From Siphlonurus alternatus (taxonomy: Eukaryota; Arthropoda; Insecta; Ephemeroptera; Siphlonuridae), in the NCBI GenBank assembly GCA_949825025.1, contig OX463784.1, positions 20,392,761-20,456,760 of the forward strand: a stretch of DNA of 64,000 nucleotides, in the 5' to 3' direction. The notes under the pieces were generated by a model. The model worked only from the letters and a program-made list of their open reading frames with translations. It had not been told where the DNA came from and made no database searches. Positions 13,802 through 27,202 of the stretch are shown piece by piece; the first letter of the stretch is position 1; each line of letters begins with the position of its first letter. The position numbers and the translations under genes were made by a program.

Positions 13802-14329
13802 ATATTTTTCATTGCCACACATAATTAAATTGTTGCATCACTAATATGTTTACGCCATCATTTAGGCATAATTGAAGATTTCTGACTCTCTCACTGGTCA
13901 GATTCAAGTTTTCTTAATAGTTTTCTGATAAAATTTTTAATCACATTCACCATATGTCACTTAAAGATCATAATTATATATTATTTAATAACAATATGAA
14001 CTTTATAAAAAAACAAAGTTATACAATCTGACATCATTATGATTTTATAAATGTTATGTAATAATTTTAGGTGGGAGTATTTTCTTTATTATTAATATGA
14101 CGTTAATGCTTAGCCATTATATTGGACATAATGATATGTTGCGTTACGGAAGGTTTAGTCTATGCAACACAAATATATAATATGTAGCGATACCTTAAGG
14201 CTAAGTCGTGAGGCTTCCAGGTGAGAGAAAGAGTGAGATTTTTGTCTGTGCACCCACACAACTTTTTGATCTTAATTGCTTTTATTATAAAATCGACGAA
14301 AATTTAAAAGAAGTATTTTTTCATTATTA

Positions 14330-15845
14330 TTTTTTATTATACTAAAAATTATATTACTTAATAGGTTTCAGTTTTAATGTCTATTGTCATGGTATTTTAT
14401 AGACTGGTTCGTTTCTATTTTGTTTATGACCAGATGTTTCTGTATTGAAATTTTGTCATTGCGTAGTTTTTTTTGTATCGATAATTTAAAATAATTCAAT
14501 ATTTTTCCATTACTTTTTAATACTATTTTATTATAGTAAGATTTCTATTTTACTTAATAGTTTTAAAGTGTCAGTTTAATGGATTTTGTCATGGTACTTA
14601 AATTTATAGACTGTCTTTTATTTTGTTGCTATTTTGATTATAACCAGATGTTTTTATATTGAATTTTTAACGTCACTTCGCAGTTTTTTTTAATTGATAA
14701 TTTCAAATCAAACTGATTACTATTTTTTTTAATATAACGCGTTCCTTTAATACGATTTCTATTCCCTTACAAATTTTTAAGTATCGGTTTTATTGATATT
14801 GTCATGGCACTTTATGGAATAATGTCTTTGATATTGTTACATGTTATTTTGATGTTACACGTTTTAGTAAAATATTGTGACCAGGTGTAATTCTAAAATA
14901 TCAATGATTACGCAGTTTCAATATGTAAAAGGTACAATCCATGATTTACTTTTGTAAAATGTGTCCTTCCCAGACTGCAATGTATAGTTATATTATTAGT
15001 AATAGTATTAATATAAAATATAATGCTCGTGTAAGAATATAAACTGTATATAAGATTACTAAACAGTTTTTCATTACATTATTTTATATAATATATTCAT
15101 TGACATAATATTATGCACGCTTCAGAATCAAATTCAATTACAATATGTAATGAAATGTAATTGCTTTTGAAAATTTGAGTATTTCAAACCAGTATTCTTC
15201 ATCTTTTTTTTATTATTGTAAGATTATTATTACTTAATAATTTTTAGAGTGTCAGTTATACAGATAATGTCATATAATATTTTATAGACTGTCTTTGATT
15301 TTGTTACAGTTTATGAAATTATTGTGACCAGATGTTTTCAGCATTGAAATATTAGCGTCATGAATCGTAATCTTAATTTTGTAAATTCGATTATTCCAAA
15401 GCCATTTGAATTCTTTTATTTCCTATCTCAACCCTTGCCGATTTTATTGTATTAAGAATGATATAATAAATTATTACTTAATAATTTTAGAAAATAAGTT
15501 TTATGCAAGAATATAGATATTGTCATAAAATGTGCTTTATACTTCAATTATGTTACAAGGTTCAGGATCTTGAACAGATGTTTTAATATTGAAATACAAA
15601 ATCGTTCCCAAGTTTCAATATTGTGTTTAATTGCTTTAGTAAAATTAAGAATTTCAAAGGTATTTTAAATTTGTCATGTTTTCTATCATAATATATTTAA
15701 ATGTTCAAACTTTTAACTAATCGTATTTTTCTATATACTGCCAAAGCGTTTAATATAAATTTTATGATTGCATTTTTAAGATAAAATCATTTGACCAGCT
15801 GTTGTATTGTTGTTGCGCAGTTCCAATGTATGTTATTAATTATTA
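14330..15845. repeat. degenerate ~220-240 bp tandem array
   Basis: A block with TTACTTAATA, AGTGTCAGTTTTA, GATATTGTCATGG, TATAGACTGTCTTTGATTT and GACCAGATGTTTTTATATTG recurs in the same order. GACCAG-type anchors lie at about 14428, 14640, 14880, 15327, 15573 and 15793, and GTCAT anchors at about 14387, 14588, 14801, 15269 and 15531. The double gap near 15.0-15.2 kb is one badly decayed unit. No open frame or known satellite recognised. Confidence 0.7.
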
Positions 15846-18800
15846 CCATTGTTATACATATCCTATTGCCCTTTGACGTAAAAATTTAACACATTAAAGT
15901 AACCATGACCTATATTATGACCCAGGTACTCACCCATTTTCAATCCTTAAACAATAGAAACAGTTTATTTCAATTAAATTATTTATTGATCATTTTCAAA
16001 ACATTTAGACACAATCATGATGAAGGCATTCTGTATGAAATGATAAAACACGTCCAAAATACATATATTTTAAAGAATTAAATGTAACATTGTAGAAACC
16101 ATTTTTTGAAGTATAATACCTTTATTTTTTTAAATTTACAATGTTGTTTAAGTAAGTGGTTTACAGTGTAAGTTTATTATTTAATCTAAATGACATGGAA
16201 TAAGGCCCCTTATTAAAAAAAACAAATGTAATCTACATCGCGTGGGTGTAATTATTGTGTCCTTATTTCTTGTATTATAATGAAACTTTTTGCACTGATA
16301 TTTTTTTCAGACATATTTTTAATACTGTGTTTTGATACATTTAAGGAAACACATTTTCATAAATAAATTGATATTGACAGGGTAATGGTAATTATTATAT
16401 GATCGGTTATACTCATGCATGCAGCTTGGTTCGACCAAAACTGGACCCAGTAACACAAGAACATTCAACTTAACAATTATTTATGAGAATTCAGAATGTT
16501 AACATTTCATTCATTATTTTAAGTTTGCAAAAAATAATATATAATAAAATTTTAATCAAAATTGACACCCATTTTTTTTAAAGACACTATTGAAGTGGAC
16601 TGACAAAAATAAAAAATCAATTTTCTGTTCATTTGGATGCGTGCTACAAAAGTTTATTAAATTCTTGTTTGGAAACACATTTAGGCATTGGGATTTTTTA
16701 TGGTGTAAAAAATATTTGGATATTTATAATAAAATTTTTGAAAGCAAAGCTTTTTTCACAAATAAATATACTGTACATTTCCTTAACTGTAATTTCCCAA
16801 CCCAATAGATATAGCATGTACTGTATATGTAGCTATCATGAACATAAAGCGGTTCTGTTCATCATTTTTCGGAAAAATACCATTATGTAAAAGTATATTA
16901 TCAAAAAAAACTAACCAAGTATAATAATATTTAATTTATTGTCTGCAAAAAAATGTAACTTTTATTTTTTTATTTAAAAATATTAATTAAATTTATTTTA
17001 ATGTAATTTTATTTTTAAATGTTAGAGTAAACAATTACCAATATAATAAATATAGCCAATGCTGTTTATACACTACTTAAATTGGTAGATATCCGTACTA
17101 CGTATTTAAATTATTAAAAAAAAAAAAGAGAAATGTGATTTTAAAACATTTTCTTTTGCCTATAAAATTTCTACATAAAAAAAATAATAATCAGTCGACA
17201 TAAAAATGATTATTAATCAGACATTTCCTAGTCGTTAACTCTTAACATATTATAACTCCCACGTTCAGGTGAAAATAATTAGGGCAAGTAGTGTTTGTAG
17301 CAGGCGGCAGCTTGTATGTGGAGGGAGGTAGGTAGACTGGACCACATCTCTCTCTATATGTTGTATGGACGCACCTGTTTAGACGCGAAAGTTCTTGAGG
17401 CGGTAGTCACCAACATCAATTACATAACCAAGCATGCAACAGTTATGTGCATTGTTCCTCATGTTAAAAAAAAGTTGATAATGAATGTAATACCCTCAAG
17501 TATATAAGAAAATTATATTCAATTATCAATGATGTCATATTAACTCAATCAATATTTTTTTTTAATGATTAGAGAAAATTGTTTGGTAGAAATATTTATG
17601 TAAGTAAATTATTATATTATGAAATTTGTGGTTTAAGTGGCATGGTCAATTTGACGTATAATTTCTTTGCAATGTGGTTACATTTCTTGTTTCTAACAGT
17701 TTAAGTTTAAAGTTTTCAGTTTCACAAATATAAACGTAATGACACTATTATAATGACAAGTTTTTACATGCTTTTTATATAATTAGGTTTACTATTATAT
17801 TCTGACCATTCATATGAAGTTTTCTATAGTTTCCTCATTCATACTTTTTGTAACAAAAATGAGGTATTAGAATGTGAAAATTTTAGTGGCTTAATCGAAA
17901 GAAGGGGTAAGAATATGGTATTGTGAATTTTTTCAGATTTTTCTGAGACCGGGAACTATTTTTAAAAAATTATTGAAAGTCTATTTTGATGACGTCACGG
18001 GTGGCACTCCTTAAGAAAAAGGATAGGGCAGTGCCGCCCATGACGTCATAAAATAGACATTCAATAATTTTTTAAAAATAGTTCCCGGTCTCAGAAAAAT
18101 CTGAAAAAATTCACAGTACCATATTTTTACCCCTTCTTTCGATTAAGCCACTAAAATTTTCACATTCTAATATTTCATTTGGAAATTTCGAATCTCATTT
18201 GGAAATTTCGAATAAGATTAAAATATATGGTTTTGCGACAAGTATTATAATACACTTATATACGTAATGCACTTTACAACATGCAAATGCATATATACAC
18301 TGTAGTGTACACTGTAGATTGCAATATTTTCAATGTTTTTTGAGGAGAAATATGTTATAGTTGCATTCAATTTACACTTCAAAATTATATTACTTTGTCA
18401 CCTCAGAATAAATTTAAGAAAACAATGCAAAAAAATATTTTAAAAAAAGTACTGCATATAATTTCAGAGAAGGAAGAGTAGATAACAATTAACAAATAAT
18501 TAAATTTACACTTTAATATAAGGTATTAATTTGAAGTGTATCAATGAAAAGTTAAAGCAAAATTTTATATAATAATATATAGAATAAACAAACTTTTATA
18601 TTATGTTAGCTAGATCACAGCATTAAATTTTTGGCGTTCTAAACAATTATTATGGTTATTTGTTTTTCACACCTCTAAAACTATGCTAAATCTCTTTTGT
18701 GGGTAAACATAAACGTAAATAAAAACAATGGACCAGTACTACAAATTATGATTAGAAAAGTGTAAGTATTTGTTTAGAAATGTGAAATGCAAAGGAGAGA

Positions 18801-20713
18801 ACGTGTCAACATTTTCCAAACCTAAGTGTGGAGACTAATTAGGTGTCTCAGAATTATATGGTGTCTATATTTATTTAATTTCTCTTGTGGCTGTACATAA
18901 TATAACATGGAGACAAGAAACATATATCATAAGGTTTTCGTGCAAATTTGGAGCTTTTGTTCACGTAACTTAAGGTTTCTAATTTTAACAAGCAACTGTA
19001 TGGCTGTTACATTTTCTGAGGAAATAATTTGGTTTCTGTCACAAAATTTCCTCTTTGAAGGCAACATACAGACGTAGATACCATTATTTTGTTTTCGTTT
19101 TATAGATTCCATTTAATTTTGTAACTAACTTCTACCCTTTTTTTAATTTACGTTCATAGTGTTATATGCTAGATTTTATAATTAAAAGAGTGCTTAATAT
19201 ATTGAAGGAAGGCCTATATCTTAATTTTATAGCACTACATTTTATTAAAATTATATGCAGCATTCATTATTATTTATTACAATTTGAAGAATATTCAACA
19301 TAATATATATTATTATTATAAGACAAATCTGCATATGGAAAAAATTGCTAGTATCATTGCTTATACAATGCTATAGATTCGTACATTTATTTAAAAAAAT
19401 ATATATATTTGGTAATAATAATACTATAAAACGATTTACAAAATTTACCATTAATTGAAATTTTTTTTTTAAAAAAATTATTAATTTTATTTTTAAGTTG
19501 AAAAGCTGTTTAAATTTATTACATTTTATTAAAGATAGACTTGCGTACAAGCGTAAAAATATCAAAAAGATAAATCAATCTTTGTGACACCTTGTAACTC
19601 AATCTTACAAAAGTCGTGACAAAATTTAAAAAAACAATCAAGATATCAAAATTTAATTTACCTTTACTCAAATTTCACTTCTCACTTATATAATTTAATA
19701 TTATATACAATTATTACATCATATTTTTATATAAATTACTATAATTTTTATTTTATATTATACAGGTTATCAATTTAATATAGAAAAAAAATATTAATAA
19801 ACGCCCAAAGGTATAAACAATTTTTTTTCGCTTTTAAATTTAATAGTAGTAACATTATTTTTCTCTCTTTACAATGTAAAATATTATAATGACATTCTTA
19901 TATGGTAATAATATAAAATAATAGCCTAAGGTATTATTTTCATTATTTAAACAAACAAAATTATTTCCAAATAAGAACTAGGTTGAGCGGTGCTTGCTTA
20001 TAAGCACTCCCCCAACCGTATTATAAACTTAAGAAGGAAAAGAAACACTTTCACTTTTCATCAAATCAACTTGAAAACTGTCAATATATTAAACGTCATA
20101 AGAAAATAACATGACGTCATAACATAATTTTAATTATATTTTAATTATATCCTACTTATTTTTAATAAAACTGATACTTTAGTATTCATTTATATTGTTA
20201 TATGTCACTAATGAAAGCAAAAAAACAGTACAGTAATTTAAATATAGAAAATAACAATATATAGTAAATCATTATTTAATTGACTTTTACTATAGTTTCA
20301 ATATGTTCAATAATGTTGTGTACATAATGTACTACAATCTGTAATAAGTTTAATGGACATACACGCACATTTTCTTTGCTGTACTTTTATATACTGCGCA
20401 ATTTTCATGGATATTTTATTACATTTTTTATATATACTGAGTATATTAAGATTACATCAGCAATATAAATATCAGATAACTTTGCAATGTTATAATATTG
20501 TTAAATTGATTTAAAAAATTGAATTTTTATCATAAAAAAACTTAATAGTAGTATAATGGTATTATATTACAGCTAGGAATTTTATTGTATTAAGATATTT
20601 CAAGTCGTTTAGTAGAATTTAGTTCTTAGAAGTTAGATTGATGGCTTCCTCTGTAAGAAAAAAAAAATAATGTAAAATATATTATATCAAGGGGGTTTCG
20701 TTAACCCAAAACT
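15846..20713. other. intergenic DNA, no gene seen
   Basis: Holds the F1-related foldback (17865-18173) and an unidentified GC-richer patch at 17280-17470. The rest is featureless AT-rich DNA. Confidence 0.5.
17865..18173. mobile_element. foldback related to F1, subfamily with different ends
   Basis: The inner 90 bp of each arm (TTTTCAGATTTTTCTGAGAC, CGGGAACTATTTTTAAAAAA, TGACGTCA at 17990 and 18041) is that of F1. The outer 50 bp (TATTAGAATGTGAAAATTTT, GCTTAATCGAAAGAAGGGGT) is entirely different. The F1 core therefore exists with at least two sets of termini. Arms are nearly identical to each other, suggesting recent or constrained folding. Confidence 0.85.
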
Positions 20714-20767
<54 letters not shown>

Positions 20768-21125
20768 ACTTAATTTCCTCTTATAAAGTCAGAGCTTATT
20801 ATTTTACTATTTTCTCTTTCTGATGTAGGGTTTTACTGGTCACAATTGACCGAAGTTAACTTCCCGGCTCTTTAATTGTGGGTTCCTTATAAACCGGGAC
20901 GGTTATGGTCTGTAATAATTAATCCCAGCATTCACCTGGTTGTAACTGAGGGAACCAAAGAAACCTCAGTCAGTATGGTCGGCAATTGATGGAGGATTTC
21001 ATCAATCACCTCCCAGATGTACGAGTAGGTGTTCTTTTATAGCTGCCAATGCCTGGGATCGAACTCACGACCATCCGATTATGAATCAGATGCACATACG
21101 ACTGCTTCAAATGCGCTCAGAAGTC
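20714..21125 (-). mobile_element. tRNA-headed SINE with ~52-nt poly(A)
   Basis: Minus strand: a head with tRNA features, including anticodon-arm-like CTGATTCATAATCGGA (loop TTCATAA, anticodon CAT) and a B box-like GGTCGTGAGTTCGATCCC. The shared central domain follows (ACTGAGGTTTCTTTGGTTCC / CCTCAGT). The tail reads AAAGAGCCGGGAAGTTAAC and ends in an uninterrupted A run of about 52 (20714-20765 as T on plus). Head and tail differ from the 5S-headed copies while the centre is the same. Confidence 0.75.
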
Positions 21126-22738
21126 AAACATATATTATGCAAATACATAAGAAAATCGAGTGCAGATTTTAGGAATAGATATTTTAATATACCACAAGTA
21201 ACTGATTAATTGACATACTTTATAATTTGAAGCTTATTTTTTCTCATTGCGAATTTAGCAACTGATGAACAAAATTCAGTATAAAAAATTAAAATTAACG
21301 ATTCCTTAAAAGATAAAATAAGAATGAGAACTGCGTATTTGTAAGTATATCTTATAAAATATCCTTGTACGTTTGTCATTAATTAAAGAGTTGATTTAAA
21401 GTAAAGAAATTAGGCTTTCTCTTTAACAGGTTTTATTGGCAATATTGATATAAAATTTGCTTAGGTCAAGTCCAGCGGTCGATGACATGAAAAAAGTTTA
21501 TTTGAATGACATTTTAAATCTATAAAACAAGCTTTAAACCCAAAATTTTTTCCAATGTTATACCATACTTCTGTACATCTCAACTTTATAAATTTAAAGT
21601 ATTTTAGTATTAATTACAACAATGTTGGAACTTTATTCGTTTTTCCAGTAATCTGTTTGATTTATTGATGAGTAAACAGAGTAAATATGATCTATCTTCA
21701 ACTGAAGTTATATAATAATAATATCTTTCATCGAACACTGGTTGTTTCTTATACAGCTTGACTACATATATTTCATCATATACGAAATGCATAATACGAT
21801 AGCATAAACACCAGACTCAAATAAATAGAAGCTAATATTGCATTTAATAAACAATTTTGATATAAAATAAATATTTCCAATTATGATTATAAATCAGCTA
21901 CATTCGTTAATCATATTATACTGTAAGACAAATGTGGTGACGGACTTTCAATTTACTTTGGTTTCGCAATTGAAATTCTCTACATATTATATTATTTATT
22001 AATAATCAAATATGTTATTGTTTTTATTAGTGTATATAAATATTATTTACTAGATATTAGTTGAAATAACAAGAAATTAATTGCATTAATTAAAATATTT
22101 ATTGCAATATTACTGATATCATCAATTTTAAATAACAAAAAGTATATTGTTTATTAATTTAATTTAAAAATATAAGATTTTATATATTATTAGTAATTGA
22201 ATTAAATATTAAACGTAGAAAAAAATGAAAATATATAAATCTCATAATTTTCACTTTGTATCTATAAAATTAATGTTCATAAATATACCATATTTTTAAA
22301 TGAATAACCAACAAATAAAAAATACCACCCACGAAATTTGCAAAATCAATAAATACAATCTGAAAAGTAGTTAGGCAACTTTAAGAAATTTGCGGTCTGT
22401 CCACACATAGGTCAATGAGAGGTGAGTTAAGCTTCTTATATTACATGGGCATTCTAATAAGCAAGCAGTGCTGCATGTTACAAACGTAGAGGAAACGCCC
22501 TCGAGTCCTTACACGGATATTGGTAAAGAGTCTACCTAGTTTTTTCAATTTATATAACTCCTACTTTTATTTGTCAAAGTGACTCATATTATCGTCTTTT
22601 TAGGGTGACATATTTACTAACAAGATTTACTTCATCAAATTGACATTTGTAAGTCATTGTCTTTTATGGATTTAAAGAAATTTTACATTTTTATTACAAA
22701 TAAGGTGTATAATTAATAGTTTATATAATAATACATTC

Positions 22739-23105
22739 ACATGATGGTGTTTAATTCGGATTAGATGAAAATGTCACATATAAGAATAACAGTAATTTAA
22801 AGGGCTATTCAGAAACAACGTATCATGTATTATAAAATCTATAGCTGTTATATCTAAGATGAGACTCATTTCTCTCCTGCTGATGTTCGATGTGTGGAGG
22901 GGGGGGGGGGCAAGGAGATAGCCATGCAGCATCCTGGACCTCGGTATATAATATATATCACTGCTTGACATCGTTAAAAAAATCTAAATAACGTAAAATA
23001 AATTTGATATCAAATTCAAATACTGAGAGTCTAGTACTAAAATTTGGTATTAAAATTTTCTATGTAGGCTAAAATCTATGAATAGCCTGTTGTTTTTGAA
23101 TGGTC
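22739..23105. mobile_element. possible degenerate foldback
   Basis: AAGGGCTATTCAGAAACAAC (22799) and the inverted GAATAGCCTGTTGTTTTTGA (23080) could be opposing ends. The left flank TTCACATGATGGTGTTTAAT matches the element at 13544. Includes an 11-G run (22898-22910). Confidence 0.4.
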
Positions 23106-23290
23106 CAAAGTTTAACTCAAATGAATCAAGTGCATGAATTCAGGCCGCAAAAAAAAAGTGGTTGAAGAAGTTGTTTCTATATATGAATTTTATATGAAAT
23201 GTACACTCCAAAACCACAAATCTGAAATCAATTTGGTAGATTTTCTTTACATTGCTTCGTTTAGTAAATATTTCAATATTATAAGTGGGA

Positions 23291-23570
23291 ATTGCGGTGC
23301 AGTGCATCTGACCTGGTCTTGCCAGATCACCGAAGTCAAAAAACGCCGAGCGTGGTTAGAAGTTGGATGGCTGACCATTTTGGACAAAAATGTGGTTTAC
23401 CTGGCATTTGACCATTGCACTTCTGGTCCATTGACAAATGTTGTAGTGTCCATCCTAGCTGATGTTTTCAAGTTTCCTTCAGTCACAGGCAAATGTCGAG
23501 ATGAATTTCAAGGCCGTCTCCCGTTCTAAAAGAGCCCGCAACAGAGGCTTCAAGTCAGCTGATTTTCGTT
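23291..23570 (+). mobile_element. 5S-headed SINE copy
   Basis: Plus strand: CAGATCACCGAAGTCAAAAA and GCGTGGTTAGAAGTTGGATG (5S-like), then CATTTGACCATTGCACTTCT and the tail CAAGGCCGTCTCCCGTTC. The 131-codon open frame here is read through this SINE and does not resemble a protein family. Confidence 0.8.
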
Positions 23571-24935
23571 CTAACTAAACTTATTGATTTAAAAAAATTG
23601 CCTTTTTGGTTTAAATGAGTTCTTGATGCATAATTAGAAGATTCTTAAATGGGGGATAGGAAATGTTTACAAATCAATAGCGTTAATAGATAGTAAGAAA
23701 ATTTTCAAATTTTGTATAACATGATCGTGGCTTATGGAGAAAATTTTCCCGCCTGGGAACGCTTGAAAGGGAGGTTCAAACTTAAGAATGAGTGATTAAA
23801 AAGTACCCAAAAATTGTGGTTTATAACAAATGTAATAATAAAACTATATCTTTTTATTCATTACACTTTTCACAGTAATGGTAAATTATTTGCCAATCAA
23901 ATTATTTTGTTGTTGTTATTATCGTTTTTGTTGTACTATATTTTTTATTTATTGGCATTGGTATTTCAGAAACCACAGTCCCAACGTAATATATTAAATG
24001 ATGATACCCCACGACCAGCTTCCAAGTTTTGAATTTTTTTCTCTCAATTTAATTGTCGCTTTATTTTAATTTATTTTTATTCACTCAATAAACTTTTTGT
24101 TTAATAAGATTTAATTGATATATTATAAGTTTGTTTTAAAAGTAAAGTGTAAGTAAAAATATTAAAAATAAATAACATTAAAAAATATAAAAATTTAATT
24201 ATTATAAAAAATAATTTAAACAAAAAATTCAAACATGTGTATCAATAATATAAAATAATAATTATAGTTTTAAGTTGGTGGGAGATTAAATATTTAAAAT
24301 TATCCTACAATGTAGAATGCAGAGAGAAGGCTGACAAAAAAATATTGAATTATTATACATAAATTGACCTTTGAAATGTTAAAACTCAGTAATAACACAC
24401 AAGTGTAAAATTTTCTATTAAACAATCTGTACATGCTGTGGTGTTTTATCAATTTTGAAATAAAAATAAAAAGGTGGATTAACAAGGGGAGTTTTCTCTT
24501 ACTTGAAATGTGATATTCAATCTGTATCAGTACGTACAGACTAATATTTTAACATAACGTAGCGTATACTGACATAAACATATCACTTACATGTGATAGT
24601 ATTCATACAAATTGAACCGGTCTAAACTTTTAAAAATATACCAGCTCTGCTATTATCCTTCCACTTTCTTTTATAAAAATATCATGATCTCATAAATCAT
24701 AAAGTCTTAAAATCAAAATATTGTAGTTCACACGTATCATAATTTCACATACTAAACTTGTTTATTTACATTCTATTATACTACATGGATCATTTATTTA
24801 TTATATCAGATAATTTTGGCTCGTGTTTCAACATAATTATGCGTTCTACATTTTTTTAACATTCATTTCAATCAGTCAATGTTATTATTATTATTATTAT
24901 TATTTTAAATCAAATCACAATTGGGTACTTATATT

Positions 24936-25143
24936 GAACACATAAGATTTTTGAAACCCCGAACCTTCCGAAACCCTGTAACTTGAGCGTTTTGTGGGCT
25001 CATCGGGAACGGGGGTGGCCATCGCCCTGCAATCCATTTGCATTTGCCTGCGATTGAGGGAAACGTAGAAACCTCAGCCAGGATGGACGCTATAGCTTTT
25101 GTCAATGAACCGGAAGTGCAATGTTCCAAAGCCAGGGAAACTA
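24936..25143 (-). mobile_element. SINE copy lacking its head
   Basis: The central domain (GGAACATTGCACTTCCGGTT on the minus strand) and the full tail (GGCGATGGCCACCCCCGTTC, GTTTCGGAAGGTTCGGGGTT) are present. The 5S head is absent, as in 5' truncation during retroposition. Confidence 0.78.
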
Positions 25144-25254
25144 CATATGGAGGTCATATATATTAGAATTCAAGTATGAAACAAACGAAGGAAATATTTA
25201 ACTCATTTCTAAATGGAAAATAAAATAATCGAAATTTTGCACTATTCCATCACA

Positions 25255-25830
25255 TCAACTCGGTTTTTATCATACATGTTCGGGTGTGCTTCGGCACATT
25301 TTCGGCTATAGAGGTTCTTTGTTACAATGGCTGAGGACATAATAATCACAATGAAAAACATATTCTGTTTTAACGTAAACCCTGGTGTAGGTTTCCATCT
25401 CTCGATTTCTTTAGTTGCTTTAGGAAAGTCAATCGAATGCAGAAAGTGTATGCTGCACAAAGTTTGTGAATATTTTATTTATTTTTATATAATATTTTAT
25501 AAATGTTAGCTTAATACAGTATTAATTTTTCTCTGCTATTGGCGTAAGCATTTAAATTTAACAACAGTATTGCAATAACAAACTCGTACGAATACGAGCG
25601 GCCATGGCCTAATTCAAACTTCCTGCCATTAGACATATTAGCTACAGGAAACCATGGAAACCTATATAACTAAGGTTCATATTTAACTTGGTTTTCGTCG
25701 GAAACGCTCGGGTGTCCTTCGGCTTAGCCAGTGAAATTCTTCGTTACAAACAACACATGGCACCAATGACTGAAAACGTTACAAACACGATGAAAAACAA
25801 GTTAAATGTGAACCAGAATATAGCAGAAGC
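25255..25830. repeat. imperfect ~140-bp direct duplication
   Basis: 25255-25400 and 25687-25820 share TCGG.TGT.CTTCGGC, TTC.TTGTTACAA and AATCACAATGAAAAACA-like blocks in the same order. Read on the minus strand both give a hydrophobic stretch after N(M/L)FFIV. The first copy gives a 39-codon ATG frame (MFFIVIIMSSAIVTKNLYSR and on). Could be fragments of a duplicated exon or an unknown repeat. No function is claimed. Confidence 0.35.
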
Positions 25831-27068
25831 ATGGCACACCCTAAGGTGCACCTCCCGAATGCAGGGACTCTCTGAAAAAGTGGTGGAACTTATCTCACCT
25901 TAAATTCGAATCCGCAACTTTCCTAATGCAAGGCAGGCGAGAAAAATTTTCCACACTGCTTGGTCAACAAATATATTAAGTGACGGATAATGTAGTTCTG
26001 CATCTTATAAGGGCTATTCAAGAACTATACATAGATTTTAATATAATGATTTTAATATACCAGATACTAGTACTGTGCTTTAATTTCAGATTTTTCTAGG
26101 CTAAAATGTCCTGTCTTTTGCGTATAACCCCTTTTGTATATTATCAAAATTCTGTCAACAACCTTTCCAAATTAAATTCGTGATCAAAGATGAAATCACG
26201 ACAAATTAAACAATGAATATGCTCTATTAAATCGACCAACACAATGCAAACTTTTCATTGTTAAAATGAATTGAAAAAAATAATATCTTAAGATGTATTT
26301 TTCTTATTTAGTTAATTCAAACTTTTCATCATTTGTCAAATTAAGTTCTTAATAAAGATATAACTTACATTTAAGACAAAAGAAAAATATAAAAAAAAAC
26401 TTTAAAATAGACAAATTGACTCATTTTATGTTACATATTCATTTATCTTTTTAGTGAAATTTTTAGTACACAATATACCATGTAAAAAAAATAAATTACT
26501 ACAGGCAAATTGCTTCTATTATATTTCTAATATGATTTATTATACAAATGTAATCGTTGCAAATAAAATGAACATAAAAACAACAGGAAATCTTCATATA
26601 ACAATATTTTTTAAACTATAAATCATAAAGATAAGTTATTGACAATACTAAAAAGAAATCGATATAATCTTCAATCAAAAACACAATAAAGCTGTTAAAA
26701 TTAGTTCCGACTGTTAAAAAAAATATAAATAATAAAATTTTATCATCTTATAATCTTATTTTAAAGTGTTAACAATTTTTTTTTCGATCTGCTCAGTGTT
26801 GATTGCAATAATATCGAAACATTTTTTTTACTTTCTCTCTCTTAGGGTGCTCTTAGCACTCCTTCAAGTTTGACTTTCTCTGTTAAAAAAAAAAAAAAAA
26901 GCTTTCACCTAATTGGATGAGGACGAGACAGGTGACCATATCTGGTGCAACCTACAACCTGCCGACGGTCACTTCATCGCAATATAATAATCAGCAAGGT
27001 AGTTAAGTAACAGGAGGTAGGTCACAGAATTGCATAATAACTTTTATTCATCTTCAAATTCTTTTTAT

Positions 27069-27202
27069 AAAGCCGGTATTACATGATACAATTTTTCCTT
27101 ACAAGAAAATTTAAACTTCATTTATTTGTATTTAATATAATATATAAAATTTTCTTGTAAGGAAAAATTGTAAGCAAAATTGTATCGTGTAATACAGGCT
27201 TT
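27069..27202. mobile_element. small foldback element
   Basis: Arms AAAGCCGGTATTACATGATA and TATCGTGTAATACAGGCTTT, continuing through TTTTTCCTTACAAGAAAATT and its inverse. Centre AT-rich. Confidence 0.75.

Larger units (their letters stand above)
10301..14329. other. intergenic DNA between listed repeats
   Basis: Apart from the F5, LINE-tail and F4 elements listed separately I see no gene. The patch at 11236-11350 is unidentified. Confidence 0.5.
21126..24935. other. intergenic DNA, no gene seen
   Basis: Besides the SINE at 23291 and the possible foldback at 22739 nothing is recognised. 22380-22530 is an unidentified GC-richer patch. Confidence 0.5.

Noticed and set aside
21050..21125. tRNA-Met gene
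   Set aside because: Acceptor stem and D arm are poor and the sequence runs into a SINE core with a poly(A) tail, so it is a SINE head.
23134..23529. 131-codon open frame, the longest in the window
   Set aside because: Most of it runs through a 5S-headed SINE (23291-23570). The protein has no family resemblance and its similarity to 6734-7072 and 24929-25129 is repeat-derived.
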